Shown here piece by piece: positions 33,955 through 41,810 of a stretch of DNA of 64,000 bases. Made by a program: the position numbers and the translations under genes. Source of the DNA: Lentzea guizhouensis. Lineage in GTDB: Bacteria; Actinomycetota; Actinomycetes; Mycobacteriales; Pseudonocardiaceae. The stretch lies in contig NZ_CP016793.1 in NCBI RefSeq assembly GCF_001701025.1, positions 8,866,001 through 8,930,000 on the forward strand. Direction: 5' to 3'. Numbering within the stretch: position 1 is the first letter of the stretch; every line of letters starts with the position of its first letter. The notes under the pieces are model-generated. The model saw nothing but the letters and a program-made list of their open reading frames with translations. It was not told the DNA's origin and did no database searches.

Positions 33955-34812
33955 CTACTTGCCGCCGGTCGTGGCGATCCCCTTGACGAGGTACCGCTGG
34001 CCGACGAGGAAGGCGAGGAAGATGGGGAGGAGCGACACCACGCTCATCGCGAACTGGGAGCCCCACGACGTGGCGACCGTCGAGTCCACGAACGACCGCA
34101 GGGCGACCGGGACCGTGTACATGTCCGGGTCCGTGAGGTAGATCAGCTGCCCGAAGAAGTCGTTCCAGGTCCAGATGAACGTGAAGATCGTGGTGGTCGC
34201 GAGCGCCGGGGTCATCAGCGGCAGGATGATCTGCAGGAAGATCCGCGGGTGCCCGCAGCCGTCGATGCGCGCGGCCTCGTCCAGCTCGCGCGGCAGGCCG
34301 CGGATGAACTGGACCATCAGGAAGACGAAGAACGCGTCGGTCGCGAGGATCTTCGGCACGATCAGCGGCAGGAACGTGTTGACCCAGCCGATGTTCGAGA
34401 ACAGCACGTACTGCGGCACGATGATCACGTGGATCGGCAGCATGATCGTGCCGAGCATGATCCCGAACCACCAGCGCTTGCCGCTGAACTGCAGGCGGGC
34501 GAACGCGTAGGCCGCCATCGAGCACGACACCAGGTTGCCGACGATGCAGCCGAGCACCAGGACCGCGGAGTTGACCAGGTAGGTCCCGAACGACGGCGTG
34601 AGCGCGTTCCAGCCCTCGGTGTAGTTCTCGGTCCGCAGCGAGTCGAGGACCAGCCCGGGGCTGCGGAAGATCTCGTCGTCCGGCCGCAGCGAGCTGGCGA
34701 CCATCCACAGCACCGGGTACAGCATCACGAACCCGATCAGGAGCAGGCCGATGTGCTTGGCGGGCACGGAGATCCGCCTGCCGAGCGGGGTCCTGCGCGG
34801 CTCAGTCGTCAT
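33955..34812 (-). CDS. ABC sugar transporter permease (MalG type)
   Basis: A 285-residue permease with six helices, the first at 'HIGLLLIGFVMLYPVLWMV'. The EAA loop is 'ELDEAARIDGCGHPRIFLQ'. Its start overlaps the end of the upstream permease gene by 11 nt, showing coupling. The C-terminus 'YLVKGIATTGGK' is the usual ending of this family. Confidence 0.93.
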   Translation of the reverse strand: MTTEPRRTPLGRRISVPAKHIGLLLIGFVMLYPVLWMVASSLRPDDEIFRSPGLVLDSLRTENYTEGWNALTPSFGTYLVNSAVLVLGCIVGNLVSCSMAAYAFARLQFSGKRWWFGIMLGTIMLPIHVIIVPQYVLFSNIGWVNTFLPLIVPKILATDAFFVFLMVQFIRGLPRELDEAARIDGCGHPRIFLQIILPLMTPALATTTIFTFIWTWNDFFGQLIYLTDPDMYTVPVALRSFVDSTVATSWGSQFAMSVVSLLPIFLAFLVGQRYLVKGIATTGGK

Positions 34813-35725
34813 AGAACACCCAGTACTTCGCCGCCCAGAAGTTGATCGCGGTGAACGCCGCGATGATCAGCAGCAGGAACCACGCCAGCGCGGACGCGTA
34901 ACCCATGTCGAACCGGCCGAAACCCTGCTGGTATAGGTAGAGCGTGTAGAACATCGTCGAGTCGGACGGCCCGCCGGTGCCGCCGGAGACGACGAACGCC
35001 TGCGTGAACGACTGGAACGCGTGGATGATCTGCAGCACCAGGTTGAAGAACAGGATCGGCGACAGCAGCGGCAGCGTGATGTGCCAGAACCGCGACCGCC
35101 AGCTCGCCCCGTCGATCGCCGCGGCCTCGTAGTACACCGCCGGGATCTGCCGCAGCCCGGCCAGGAAGATGATCATCGGCGAGCCGAACGTCCAGACGTT
35201 CAGGACGATGAGCGTCGACAGCGCGGTGTCGGGGTCGGAGATCCAGCCCCTGCCCTCGACGCCGAAGAACGCCAGCACCCGGTTCACCAGCCCGTCGGTG
35301 CCGAACACCTGCGTCCACAGCACGGCGATCGCCACGCTCGACCCGAGCAGCGAGGGCAGGTAGAACGCCGAGCGGTAGACGGCGAGCCCGCGCAGCCCGC
35401 GGTCGAGCAACAGCGCCACACCCAGCGCGCAGGCCAGTTGCAGGGGCACGGACACGAGCACATATGTGAACGTGACCCGCAGGGCGTTGTGCAACCGCTC
35501 GTCGGTGAAGATCCGCGCGAAGTTGTCCAGTCCGATGAACCTCGGCGGCTGGATCAGGTTGTACTTCGTGAAGCCGAGCCCGAACGACGCGAGCACCGGG
35601 CCGATGGTGACGAGGAGCAGTCCGGCGAACCACGGCGCCAGGAACCAGAAGGCAGCTTTGTTGTCGCGCTTGCGCACCTGCGCGCCGTCGTGGCGCAGCC
35701 GGCGCAGCTCGTCGAGAGCGCTCAT
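34802..35725 (-). CDS. ABC sugar transporter permease (MalF type)
   Basis: A 307-residue permease and first gene of the second sugar-import operon. The cytoplasmic tail (DELRRLRHDGAQVRKRD) precedes helix 1 'WFLAPWFAGLLLVTIGPVL'; the EAA loop is 'VYYEAAAIDGASWRSRF'. The ATG at 35725 has GCAGGGGG upstream. A LacI-type operator lies 19 bp upstream of the start, well placed to block transcription or initiation. Confidence 0.93.
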   Translation of the reverse strand: MSALDELRRLRHDGAQVRKRDNKAAFWFLAPWFAGLLLVTIGPVLASFGLGFTKYNLIQPPRFIGLDNFARIFTDERLHNALRVTFTYVLVSVPLQLACALGVALLLDRGLRGLAVYRSAFYLPSLLGSSVAIAVLWTQVFGTDGLVNRVLAFFGVEGRGWISDPDTALSTLIVLNVWTFGSPMIIFLAGLRQIPAVYYEAAAIDGASWRSRFWHITLPLLSPILFFNLVLQIIHAFQSFTQAFVVSGGTGGPSDSTMFYTLYLYQQGFGRFDMGYASALAWFLLLIIAAFTAINFWAAKYWVFYDD

Positions 35726-35743
35726 GAGCCCCCTGCTCGGTCT

Positions 35744-35757
35744 GGAAAACGCTTTCC
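35744..35757 (-). promoter_or_regulatory. LacI-family operator, copy 2
   Basis: GGAAAACGCTTTCC, identical to the site at 15915-15928 in front of the rhamnogalacturonan lyase operon. The flanks extend the palindrome (TCTGG... / ...CCGGA). Confidence 0.7.
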
Positions 35758-35797
35758 GGAGTCTGCATCGACGTCCGTCGACCGTCAAGAAGTCGTG

Positions 35798-35845
35798 TCG
35801 AACGGCGTCGAAACGGGGTGTCGAACCCGATTCGACAGCGTTCGA
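35798..35845. promoter_or_regulatory. Phased TTCGA/TCGAA cluster
   Basis: TCGAA at 35798, 35808 and 35821 and TTCGA at 35831 and 35841, with start-to-start spacings of 10, 13, 10 and 10 bp, close to helical phasing. More TTCGA motifs continue to about 35915. The cluster sits between the LacI-type operator and the beta-helix gene. A possible activator platform; inference. Confidence 0.4.
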
Positions 35846-35943
35846 CCGGGCCGTTGTCCAGTACACAGTGGACCTCCGTGCCGGCCACTTCGACCGCGTT
35901 CGCCGAATTCGACTCGAAGCTCCGCACTTCCTTCTCCACGGAT

Positions 35944-35955
35944 GTGAGCGCTAAC
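35944..35955 (+). promoter_or_regulatory. Second LacI-type palindrome upstream of beta-helix gene
   Basis: GTGAGCGCTAAC is a near-palindrome centred on AGCGCT, the core of several LacI-family operators, 43 bp before the beta-helix start codon. It differs from the GGAAAACGCTTTCC site, suggesting a second regulator. Confidence 0.45.
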
Positions 35956-35998
35956 GTTCGGATCCCGCCGCCGCAGTTCCCAGGAAGGGATGTGTTCC

Positions 35999-37141
35999 AT
36001 GCTCTGGACCAGGTGGTGGACGAGCGCTCTCGCGGCGGCCGTCGTGCTCGGCTGCGCCGTACCGGCGTCCGCCGACGTGCACGCGCTCGCCTGCGGTGAC
36101 CGGACGTTCAACGCGGAGGCAGTGCTGACCGGCAGCACCTGGACCGCCCGCAACGGCAGCCAGACCGTCTACACCGGCACCGACATGCGCGCCGCCGCCC
36201 AGGCGGCCATCGGCAGCCTCACCGCCGGCCGCACCTCGAAGCAGTGGGTCCTGGTGCGCGGCAACGGTTCGATCAGCGCGGGCAGCCGCATCTCGTTGCC
36301 CAGCTACACCGGCATCGACGTCTGCGGCACCATCAACGTGACCGGCACCGGCTCCGGCGACCAGGCCCCGATCTACTCCCGCGGCACCCGCGACGTCGAG
36401 GTCCGCTACCTCACCCTCACCGGCCGCCCGCTCTACGGCATCTTCCTGCGCAACGTCGACAACGTCGTCCTCGGCCAGCTCGACATGCGCCTGTCCGGCG
36501 GCCTCGGCGTGCGCATCGACAACCGCGGCAACACCGCCGTCCGCAGCCGCAACATCAGGATCGACAACGCCTACGTGTCCGGCGCGAGCAGCCACGCCGT
36601 CGAGACCTACGGCGTCGACGGCCTCACCATCGGCACCGTCACCGCCCGCAACGTCGGCGAGTCCGGTCTGCTGTTGAACGACACCATCAACGCCACCGTC
36701 GGCACGGTCGACGCCGAGAACGCCGGCGCGGGCACCGGCTACGCCGCCTTCCGCACCGCCAACCGCAACGGCCGCATCGGTTCCTCCTACCCCACCAACA
36801 TCCGCGTCGGCACCGTCCGCGCGCGTGGCGGCGGTCGCGGCGTGTTCTGCGTGTCGGAGAGCGGCGGCCTGACCATCGACCGCGTCGACCTGGCCAACAC
36901 CGGCAACAACGCGGTGCTGATCGAGAACTGCACCAACGTGGTTCTCGCGGCGCAGAGCGGGACGGTGAGCGGCGGTGGGGAGATCCGGCTGGCGGCGCGG
37001 TCGGAGTTCCCGAACAACAGCGACATCACCGTGCAGAACCTGACGGTGACGAACTCGGCGGTGCGGGAGAGCCCTTGTGGCAACAACACGACGTTCCGCA
37101 ACCTGACGCTGAACAACAGCACGTCGAACGTGTGCCCGTGA
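35999..37141 (+). CDS. Secreted right-handed beta-helix protein
   Basis: A 380-residue secreted protein. Signal peptide at 1-24 (ALAAAVVLGCAVPASA). From about residue 95 it consists of repeated short coils typical of a parallel beta-helix: 'VEVRYLTLTGRPLYGIFLR', 'RNIRIDNAYVSGASSHAVE', 'LTIGTVTARNVGESGLLL', 'LTIDRVDLANTGNNAVLIE'. Many polysaccharide lyases and pectin-active hydrolases have this fold, but I cannot identify the catalytic residues. I choose the ATG at 35999, 10 nt after AGGAAGG; an ATG at 35990 is too close to that site. Divergent from the transporter operon, it may generate the imported oligosaccharide. Confidence 0.83.
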   Translation: MLWTRWWTSALAAAVVLGCAVPASADVHALACGDRTFNAEAVLTGSTWTARNGSQTVYTGTDMRAAAQAAIGSLTAGRTSKQWVLVRGNGSISAGSRISLPSYTGIDVCGTINVTGTGSGDQAPIYSRGTRDVEVRYLTLTGRPLYGIFLRNVDNVVLGQLDMRLSGGLGVRIDNRGNTAVRSRNIRIDNAYVSGASSHAVETYGVDGLTIGTVTARNVGESGLLLNDTINATVGTVDAENAGAGTGYAAFRTANRNGRIGSSYPTNIRVGTVRARGGGRGVFCVSESGGLTIDRVDLANTGNNAVLIENCTNVVLAAQSGTVSGGGEIRLAARSEFPNNSDITVQNLTVTNSAVRESPCGNNTTFRNLTLNNSTSNVCP

Positions 37142-37144
37142 CGA

Positions 37145-37966
37145 TCAGGCCAGCAGGACGTCCAACGCGGCCTGGCTCTCGTCGTCCGCCGCCCGGTGCA
37201 CCACCAGCAGCTGGTCCGGGTCCTGCACCGGCCTGAGCGTCTCGAACTCCACCGCGACCACACCGACGTCCGGGTGCCGCAGCACCTTGCTGCCACGGGC
37301 GTTGACCCGGACGTCCTGCTCCGCCCACAACCGCGCGACCTCCCTGTCACGGGCCGCGCATTCGGCGATCAGGTCCGCCAGCACCTGGTCCTCCGGATGC
37401 GCGGCCCACGCGGTGCGCAGGTGAGCAACGCCCTCCCGCACCACACGCGCACGGTCCACGTACAGCTCCCGCATCCGCGGATCCGTCAAACACACCCAGA
37501 TCGCATTGCGCCGCCCCACCGGCAACGCCCCGAAGTCCACGAACAGCCGCGCCATCTCGTCGTTCCACGCCAGCACGTCGTACCGGTGGTTCACCAGCAT
37601 CGCCGGCCGCGGCGACAGGTCCGCCACCATCCGAGCCAGCGACGGCGACGCCACCGAGGCCGCCTTGTCGGCCACAACGGGACGTTGCCGGGTCAGGCCG
37701 AACAGGTAGGCGCGCTCGTCCGGCCGCAGCCGCAACGCGTGAGCCAGCGCCTCCACCACGTCCGCCGACGGGCGCAGCCCACGCGCCTGTTCCAGCCGCA
37801 CCACGTAGTCGACGCTGATGCCGGCCAGCTCGGCGACCTCCTCGCGGCGCAGGCCGGGGGTCCGCCGGGACGAACGCACGGGCAGGCCCAGGTCGCGCGG
37901 GTCGAGGCGTTCGCGCCGGGTCCGCAGGAACGCGGCCAGCTCGTCCGTCACGTCAACGGTGCTCAT
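37145..37966 (-). CDS. XRE/MmyB-type transcriptional regulator
   Basis: A 273-residue regulator. Residues about 12-85 form an XRE helix-turn-helix ('GLRREEVAELAGISVDYVVRLEQ'), and residues about 110-265 the MmyB-like ligand-binding domain ('PAMLVNHRYDVLAWNDEMARL'). Such proteins commonly control a divergently transcribed reductase or dehydrogenase gene, which is the arrangement here with the aldo-keto reductase. It converges with the beta-helix gene, only 3 bp apart, with no visible terminator. Confidence 0.9.
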   Translation of the reverse strand: MSTVDVTDELAAFLRTRRERLDPRDLGLPVRSSRRTPGLRREEVAELAGISVDYVVRLEQARGLRPSADVVEALAHALRLRPDERAYLFGLTRQRPVVADKAASVASPSLARMVADLSPRPAMLVNHRYDVLAWNDEMARLFVDFGALPVGRRNAIWVCLTDPRMRELYVDRARVVREGVAHLRTAWAAHPEDQVLADLIAECAARDREVARLWAEQDVRVNARGSKVLRHPDVGVVAVEFETLRPVQDPDQLLVVHRAADDESQAALDVLLA

Positions 37967-37984
37967 TCCCGGACCAACAGCGAG

Positions 37985-38005
37985 CCTGGGACCGCTGTTC
38001 CCAGG
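37985..38005. promoter_or_regulatory. Inverted repeat operator candidate
   Basis: CCTGGGA-ccgctgt-TCCCAGG, perfect 7-bp arms with a 7-nt spacer, in the 109-bp divergent region between the MmyB-type regulator and the aldo-keto reductase. Likely the regulator's binding site. Confidence 0.6.
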
Positions 38006-38075
38006 AAGCCGCTTCCCTTACCCCCTGCCCGCGCCCGGCACAGGCTGTCCTCACAAACGAGCACAGGAGGACCTG

Positions 38076-39118
38076 ATGTCACTGGACAGCTACCGCTTGC
38101 TGGGCCGCTCGGGCCTGCGGGTCTCCCCGCTGGCGCTGGGCACGGCCACGTTCGGCAGCGAGCTGGGCTGGGGCGCGGAGCAGGACGACGCGCGCAGGTT
38201 GTTCGACATCTACGTCGAGCGCGGCGGCAACTTCATCGACACCGCGAGCGCCTACAGCGGTTCCGAGCGGATGCTGGGCGAGCTCACCCGGGACCGCCGC
38301 GAGAGCTTGGTGCTGAGCACGAAGTACTCGACGCTGCGCAGGCGGGACGACCCGAACTCGGGAGGCGCGCACCGCAAGAACCTGTTCGCCTCGGTCGAGA
38401 ACAGCCTGCGGCAGCTGCGGACCGACTACGTCGACCTCCTCCACCTGCACGTGTGGGACTTCACGACCTCGGCCGAGGAGGTGCTGCGCGGCCTCGACGA
38501 CCTGGTCCGGCAGGGCAAGGTCCTGTACGTGGCGATGTCCACCGCGCCGGCCTGGGAGATCTCGCGCATGCAGGCGATCGCCGATCTGCGCGGCTGGGCC
38601 CCACTGGTCGCGCTGCAGGTCGAGTACAGCCTCATCAACCGCGGCGCCGAACGCGACCTCATCCCGATGGCGCGGGCCCTGGGCCTGGGCGTCTCACCGT
38701 TCTCACCACTGGGCGGCGGCGTCCTGACCGGCAAGTACAGCGCGCCGACCTGGCGTCGCCGGACGAGAGCGAGAGCACCCGCAGGTCCTTCAACGCCGCC
38801 CTCGGCATGGTCACCGAACGCACCCTCGCCATCGCCGACGTCGTGCGCGAGGTCGCCGCCGAGCTAGGCCGCACCCCCGCCCAGGTCGCGCTGGCGTGGA
38901 ACCTGCGGCAACCGGGCGTGACGGCACCCGTGATCGGCGCCCGCACCCCCGAGCAGCTGGAGGGCAACCTGGTCGCGCTGGAGGTCGAGCTGTCCGAGGA
39001 GCAGCTGGCCAGGCTCGACGCGGTGAGCGCGATCGACCTCGGCTACCCGCACGACCTGCTCGCCGGCGCGCACATCCGGGCGGTGACCGCGGGTGAGCTG
39101 ACGATCGCGCCCCGCTGA
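38076..39118 (+). pseudogene. Aldo/keto reductase, single frameshift
   Basis: The gene begins at an ATG with AGGAGG upstream. The first two thirds are intact in frame 3: 'RLLGRSGLRVSPLALGT', catalytic Asp and Tyr in 'FIDTASAYSGSERML', catalytic Lys in 'LSTKYS' and His in 'LLHLHVWD'. After 'GGGVLTGKYSA' near 38744 the reading moves to frame 2 ('DLASPDESESTRRSFN', 'VALAWNLRQPGVTAPVIGAR') and runs to 39118. Insertion of one G in the GCGCGCC run restores about 347 residues. NADPH-dependent reduction of a carbonyl compound is the family's reaction. Recent mutation or sequencing error cannot be separated. Confidence 0.87.
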
Positions 39119-39137
39119 CCGCCGGGTCGGTGTGGCG

Positions 39138-39581
39138 TCACACCTGCAGGCCGTGGCCCGTGGTCACCAGCGCCGTGGCCGTTCCCCGCGACGAGCTCTG
39201 CGTCAGGAAGAGCGCCGCCGTAATGACGACCAGCACCAGGACGACGCCCACGACCACCGCGACGAGCCGGTCAACGCTCAGCCGTTGCGGGCGCTCCTCC
39301 ACAGCGACCTGGGACAGCCCGGCACCCTGGGACGATCCGGCGTTGGAGGACACCCCGGCGTCCTCCGACGCCGCCCTGGCGATGTCCACCGGCTCCCCGA
39401 GCCGCTCGAGGATCCCCCGCACCTGCGCCTCCGTCTCGGCCGGCAGGTCCGCCCTGCTCGTCTCGATGTGCTCGCGCAGGTCGCGGACCAGCTCGTCCCG
39501 CCGGTCCGCGGGCAGCCCCTCCGTCGCCTGCGCCACACGTGCCAGGTACTCGGCCACCACTGCGTCGATCCGCTCGGTCAT
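39138..39581 (-). CDS. HAAS-domain membrane protein
   Basis: A 147-residue protein. Residues 1-70 form the helical HAAS (DUF1700-like) domain ('YLARVAQATEGLPADRRDELVRDLREHIE', here split as 'VVAEYLARVAQATEG' and 'DELVRDLREHIETS'), and one transmembrane helix follows near residue 110 ('LVAVVVGVVLVLVVITAAL'). Such proteins are typically encoded next to a PadR-family regulator and relay its signal; here the PadR gene is broken. The ATG overlaps the PadR remnant's stop (ATGA). Confidence 0.82.
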   Translation of the reverse strand: MTERIDAVVAEYLARVAQATEGLPADRRDELVRDLREHIETSRADLPAETEAQVRGILERLGEPVDIARAASEDAGVSSNAGSSQGAGLSQVAVEERPQRLSVDRLVAVVVGVVLVLVVITAALFLTQSSSRGTATALVTTGHGLQV

Positions 39582-39793
39582 GCGTTCTCCGTTCCCAGCA
39601 CCCGGTCGACGCCGGAGCGGAAGAACGTCCCCCTCGCGCGGAACCGCTCGAGCGCCACCTCCCCCTCTGGCGTCAGCGTGTAGTAGCGAAGCGGCGACCC
39701 GCTCTCCGACTCGCGCCAGTCGCTGGCGATCCGCCCCGACCTGCGCAACCGGGACAGCAGCGGGTACAGCGCGCCCTCGCCGGCCGTCAGCCG
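39578..39793 (-). pseudogene. PadR-family regulator, 5'-truncated remnant
   Basis: Only the C-terminal 71 codons remain, beginning 'RLTAGEGALYPLLSRLRRSG' and continuing 'YYTLTPEGEVALERFRARG' to the stop at 39580. This is the second half of a PadR winged helix and its start of the dimerisation helix. Immediately upstream (39794-39796) is an in-frame TGA, and none of the three upstream frames resembles the missing N-terminal helices. The 5' half has therefore been deleted or replaced, probably by the junction with the following SDR locus. Confidence 0.75.
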
Positions 39794-39814
39794 TCACACG
39801 AGGGGTGGTGGCGC

Positions 39815-39839
39815 GGTTGAACACCGGCCGCACGGGAAC
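39815..39839 (+). promoter_or_regulatory. Weak SigB/SigF-like promoter candidate
   Basis: GGTTG-N14-GGGAAC lies 43 bp upstream of the SDR start. The spacing equals that of the better matches at 43422-43495, but the -10 differs from GGGTAT. Confidence 0.3.
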
Positions 39840-39881
39840 ACCTGCGATGCCGAAGTCCCGTCGTCGCGAGGTGAGCGCAGA

Positions 39882-40781
39882 ATGCCCGCAGACCAGTACA
39901 CCCGTCAGGACCCGCGGAACCAGTACCCGCGGCCCGGCGAGCAGGAGGGCCGGGAACAGCCCCACCCCGGCACCGGCAGCCGGATGGGACCCGAACCCGA
40001 CCACGGCGAGAAGACCTACCGGGGCAGCGACCGCCTGGCCGACACCAAAGCGGTGATCACCGGCGGCGACTCCGGCATCGGGCGCGCGGTGGCCATCGCG
40101 TTCGCCCGCGAAGGCGCCGACGTGCTGCTCTCCTACCTCGAGGAGGAGCAGGAGGACGCCGAGCGGACCGCGGAGCTCGTGCGGGAGGCGGGGCGGCAGG
40201 CCGTGCTGGTGCCCGGCGACCTGCGTTCGGAGGAGATGTGCCAGCAGGTGGTCAAGCGCGCTGAGGAGGAGTTCGGCCGCATCGACGTGCTGGTCAGCAA
40301 CGCGGCCTACCAGATGGCCCAGGACGAGGGCCTGCTCGGCATCAGCAGCGACCAGTTCGACCGGGTGCTGAAGACCAACGTCTACGCCATGTTCTGGCTC
40401 TGCAAGGCAGCCGTCCCGCTGATGCGGCCGGGTGCGGCGATCATCACGACGTCGTCGATCCAGGCGTTCCAGCCCTCGCCGGAGCTCACGGACTACGCGG
40501 CGACGAAGGCCGCGATCGTCAACTTCACCAAGGCGCTGTCCGCCGACCTGGTCGACAAGGGCATCAGGGTCAACTCGGTCGCGCCCGGTCCGGTGTGGAC
40601 TCCGCTGATCCCGGCGACCATGCCGGCGGAGAAGGTCGACGACTTCGGCGCGCAGACGCCGATGGGTCGTGCCGCGCAACCCGCCGAGCTGGCACCGGTC
40701 TACGTGTTCTTCGCCTCGCAGGAGTCCAGCTACGTCACCGGCGAGGTGCTCGGCGTGACCGGCGGCCAGCTGCTCACCTGA
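39882..40781 (+). CDS. Stress-type SDR oxidoreductase (YdaD/YhdG-like)
   Basis: A 299-residue short-chain dehydrogenase with the extended polar N-terminus ('QYPRPGEQEGREQPHPG') seen in general-stress SDRs of bacilli and actinobacteria. Cofactor motif 'VITGGDSGIGRAVAIAF', 'VSNAAYQ', catalytic Ser in 'ITTSSIQAF' and Tyr/Lys in 'DYAATKAAI'. The substrate is unknown. It converges with the MBL-fold gene, overlapping by 8 bp. Confidence 0.88.
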   Translation: MPADQYTRQDPRNQYPRPGEQEGREQPHPGTGSRMGPEPDHGEKTYRGSDRLADTKAVITGGDSGIGRAVAIAFAREGADVLLSYLEEEQEDAERTAELVREAGRQAVLVPGDLRSEEMCQQVVKRAEEEFGRIDVLVSNAAYQMAQDEGLLGISSDQFDRVLKTNVYAMFWLCKAAVPLMRPGAAIITTSSIQAFQPSPELTDYAATKAAIVNFTKALSADLVDKGIRVNSVAPGPVWTPLIPATMPAEKVDDFGAQTPMGRAAQPAELAPVYVFFASQESSYVTGEVLGVTGGQLLT

Positions 40782-41562
40782 ACGTGAAGGTGTCCCCGCG
40801 CTCCACCACCTCGACGTCGAACCCGGCCCGGCGCAGCGAGATCTCGCCGGTGAAGTCGGACAGCGGCGACTTCATCACCCCGTACTCCTCGTAATGCACG
40901 GGCACGGTGGTGCGCGGGGCGAGCAGCTCGACCAGATCGGCGCCCTGCTTGCCGTCCATGGTGAGCAGGACGCCGAGCACCTTGGTGCCACCGAGGTGCA
41001 CGACCGCGAGGTCGATGCCGTCGAAGCGCTCGCGGATGGCGCTCAACTCCGGGTGCACCAGCGTGTCGCCGCTGAGGTAGACGCGGAACGGCAGGACGCC
41101 CGCCGCCTCCCGGTACTCGAGCATCGTGCCCATGACTGGCGGCAGCAGGCGCCCCAGCGGTCCCAGCGCGTGCTTGCCCGGCAGTGACGTGACCGTCAGC
41201 TTCGCCGCGCCGTGCGACAACACCACGGTCTGCCAGGTGTTCAGCGGTGTGGCCTCACGGAACCCCCTGCGCGACAAGCGTTTCGCCGCGTGCGGGGTGG
41301 TGAGCACCGGCAGGTCGCGCCGCAGCTCCCTGCTGGCCACCCGGTCGAAGTGGTCGCCGTGCAGGTGGGAGAGCACCACGGCGTCGAGCTCCGGCAGGTC
41401 CGCGATCTCGACGGCCGGGTCGGTGAGCCGGCGCGACACGACGCCCTGGCCGATGTGCGTCCACTGTCCCTTGTGGAGGAAGTTGGGATCGGTCAGGAGC
41501 GTGAACGGCCCGAGCCGGAGCACGGACGTGGCGTTGCCGATGAAGTGCAGCGAGCCGGTCAT
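40774..41562 (-). CDS. MBL-fold metallo-hydrolase
   Basis: A 262-residue cytosolic hydrolase. The metal-binding motif is 'LSHLHGDHFD', with further ligands in 'LSGDTLVHPEL' and the C-terminal 'VPVHYEEYGVM'. It resembles UlaG/NAPE-PLD-like members. It is the last gene of a minus-strand group with a small acidic protein 6 bp upstream and an alcohol dehydrogenase further upstream, all of stress-response flavour. Confidence 0.87.
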   Translation of the reverse strand: MTGSLHFIGNATSVLRLGPFTLLTDPNFLHKGQWTHIGQGVVSRRLTDPAVEIADLPELDAVVLSHLHGDHFDRVASRELRRDLPVLTTPHAAKRLSRRGFREATPLNTWQTVVLSHGAAKLTVTSLPGKHALGPLGRLLPPVMGTMLEYREAAGVLPFRVYLSGDTLVHPELSAIRERFDGIDLAVVHLGGTKVLGVLLTMDGKQGADLVELLAPRTTVPVHYEEYGVMKSPLSDFTGEISLRRAGFDVEVVERGDTFTFR

Positions 41563-41568
41563 GCCGGC

Positions 41569-41763
41569 TCAGCCCTGGTCGGGGTCGTCGGCGACCGAGT
41601 AGTCAGAGAGGCCGACGTTGCCGGTCGGGTTCGGCTCGGGGTGCACCGAGCCGGACCCGCTCCGGCCGGGAACGGTGTCGGCGTCGTCCGTGCCCGACTC
41701 CTCCAACGAGGTGCGGCTGGCCTCGTCGTACTCCTGCTCGGGGTGCTGCCGTTCAGTCGTCAT
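41569..41763 (-). CDS. Small acidic protein
   Basis: A 64-residue, highly acidic, probably disordered protein (contains 'EQEYDEASRTSLEESGTDD'). No family recognised. It lies 6 bp from the MBL-fold gene and has a possible SigB/SigF-like promoter (GTTC-N15-GGGTAG; reverse of 41773-41778 and 41794-41797) just upstream. Similar small acidic proteins occur in actinobacterial stress regulons. Confidence 0.6.
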   Translation of the reverse strand: MTTERQHPEQEYDEASRTSLEESGTDDADTVPGRSGSGSVHPEPNPTGNVGLSDYSVADDPDQG

Positions 41764-41810
41764 GCCGGTCGGCTACCCCGGTTCCGCCGCGATGAACGCG
41801 TCCCCGGCGC

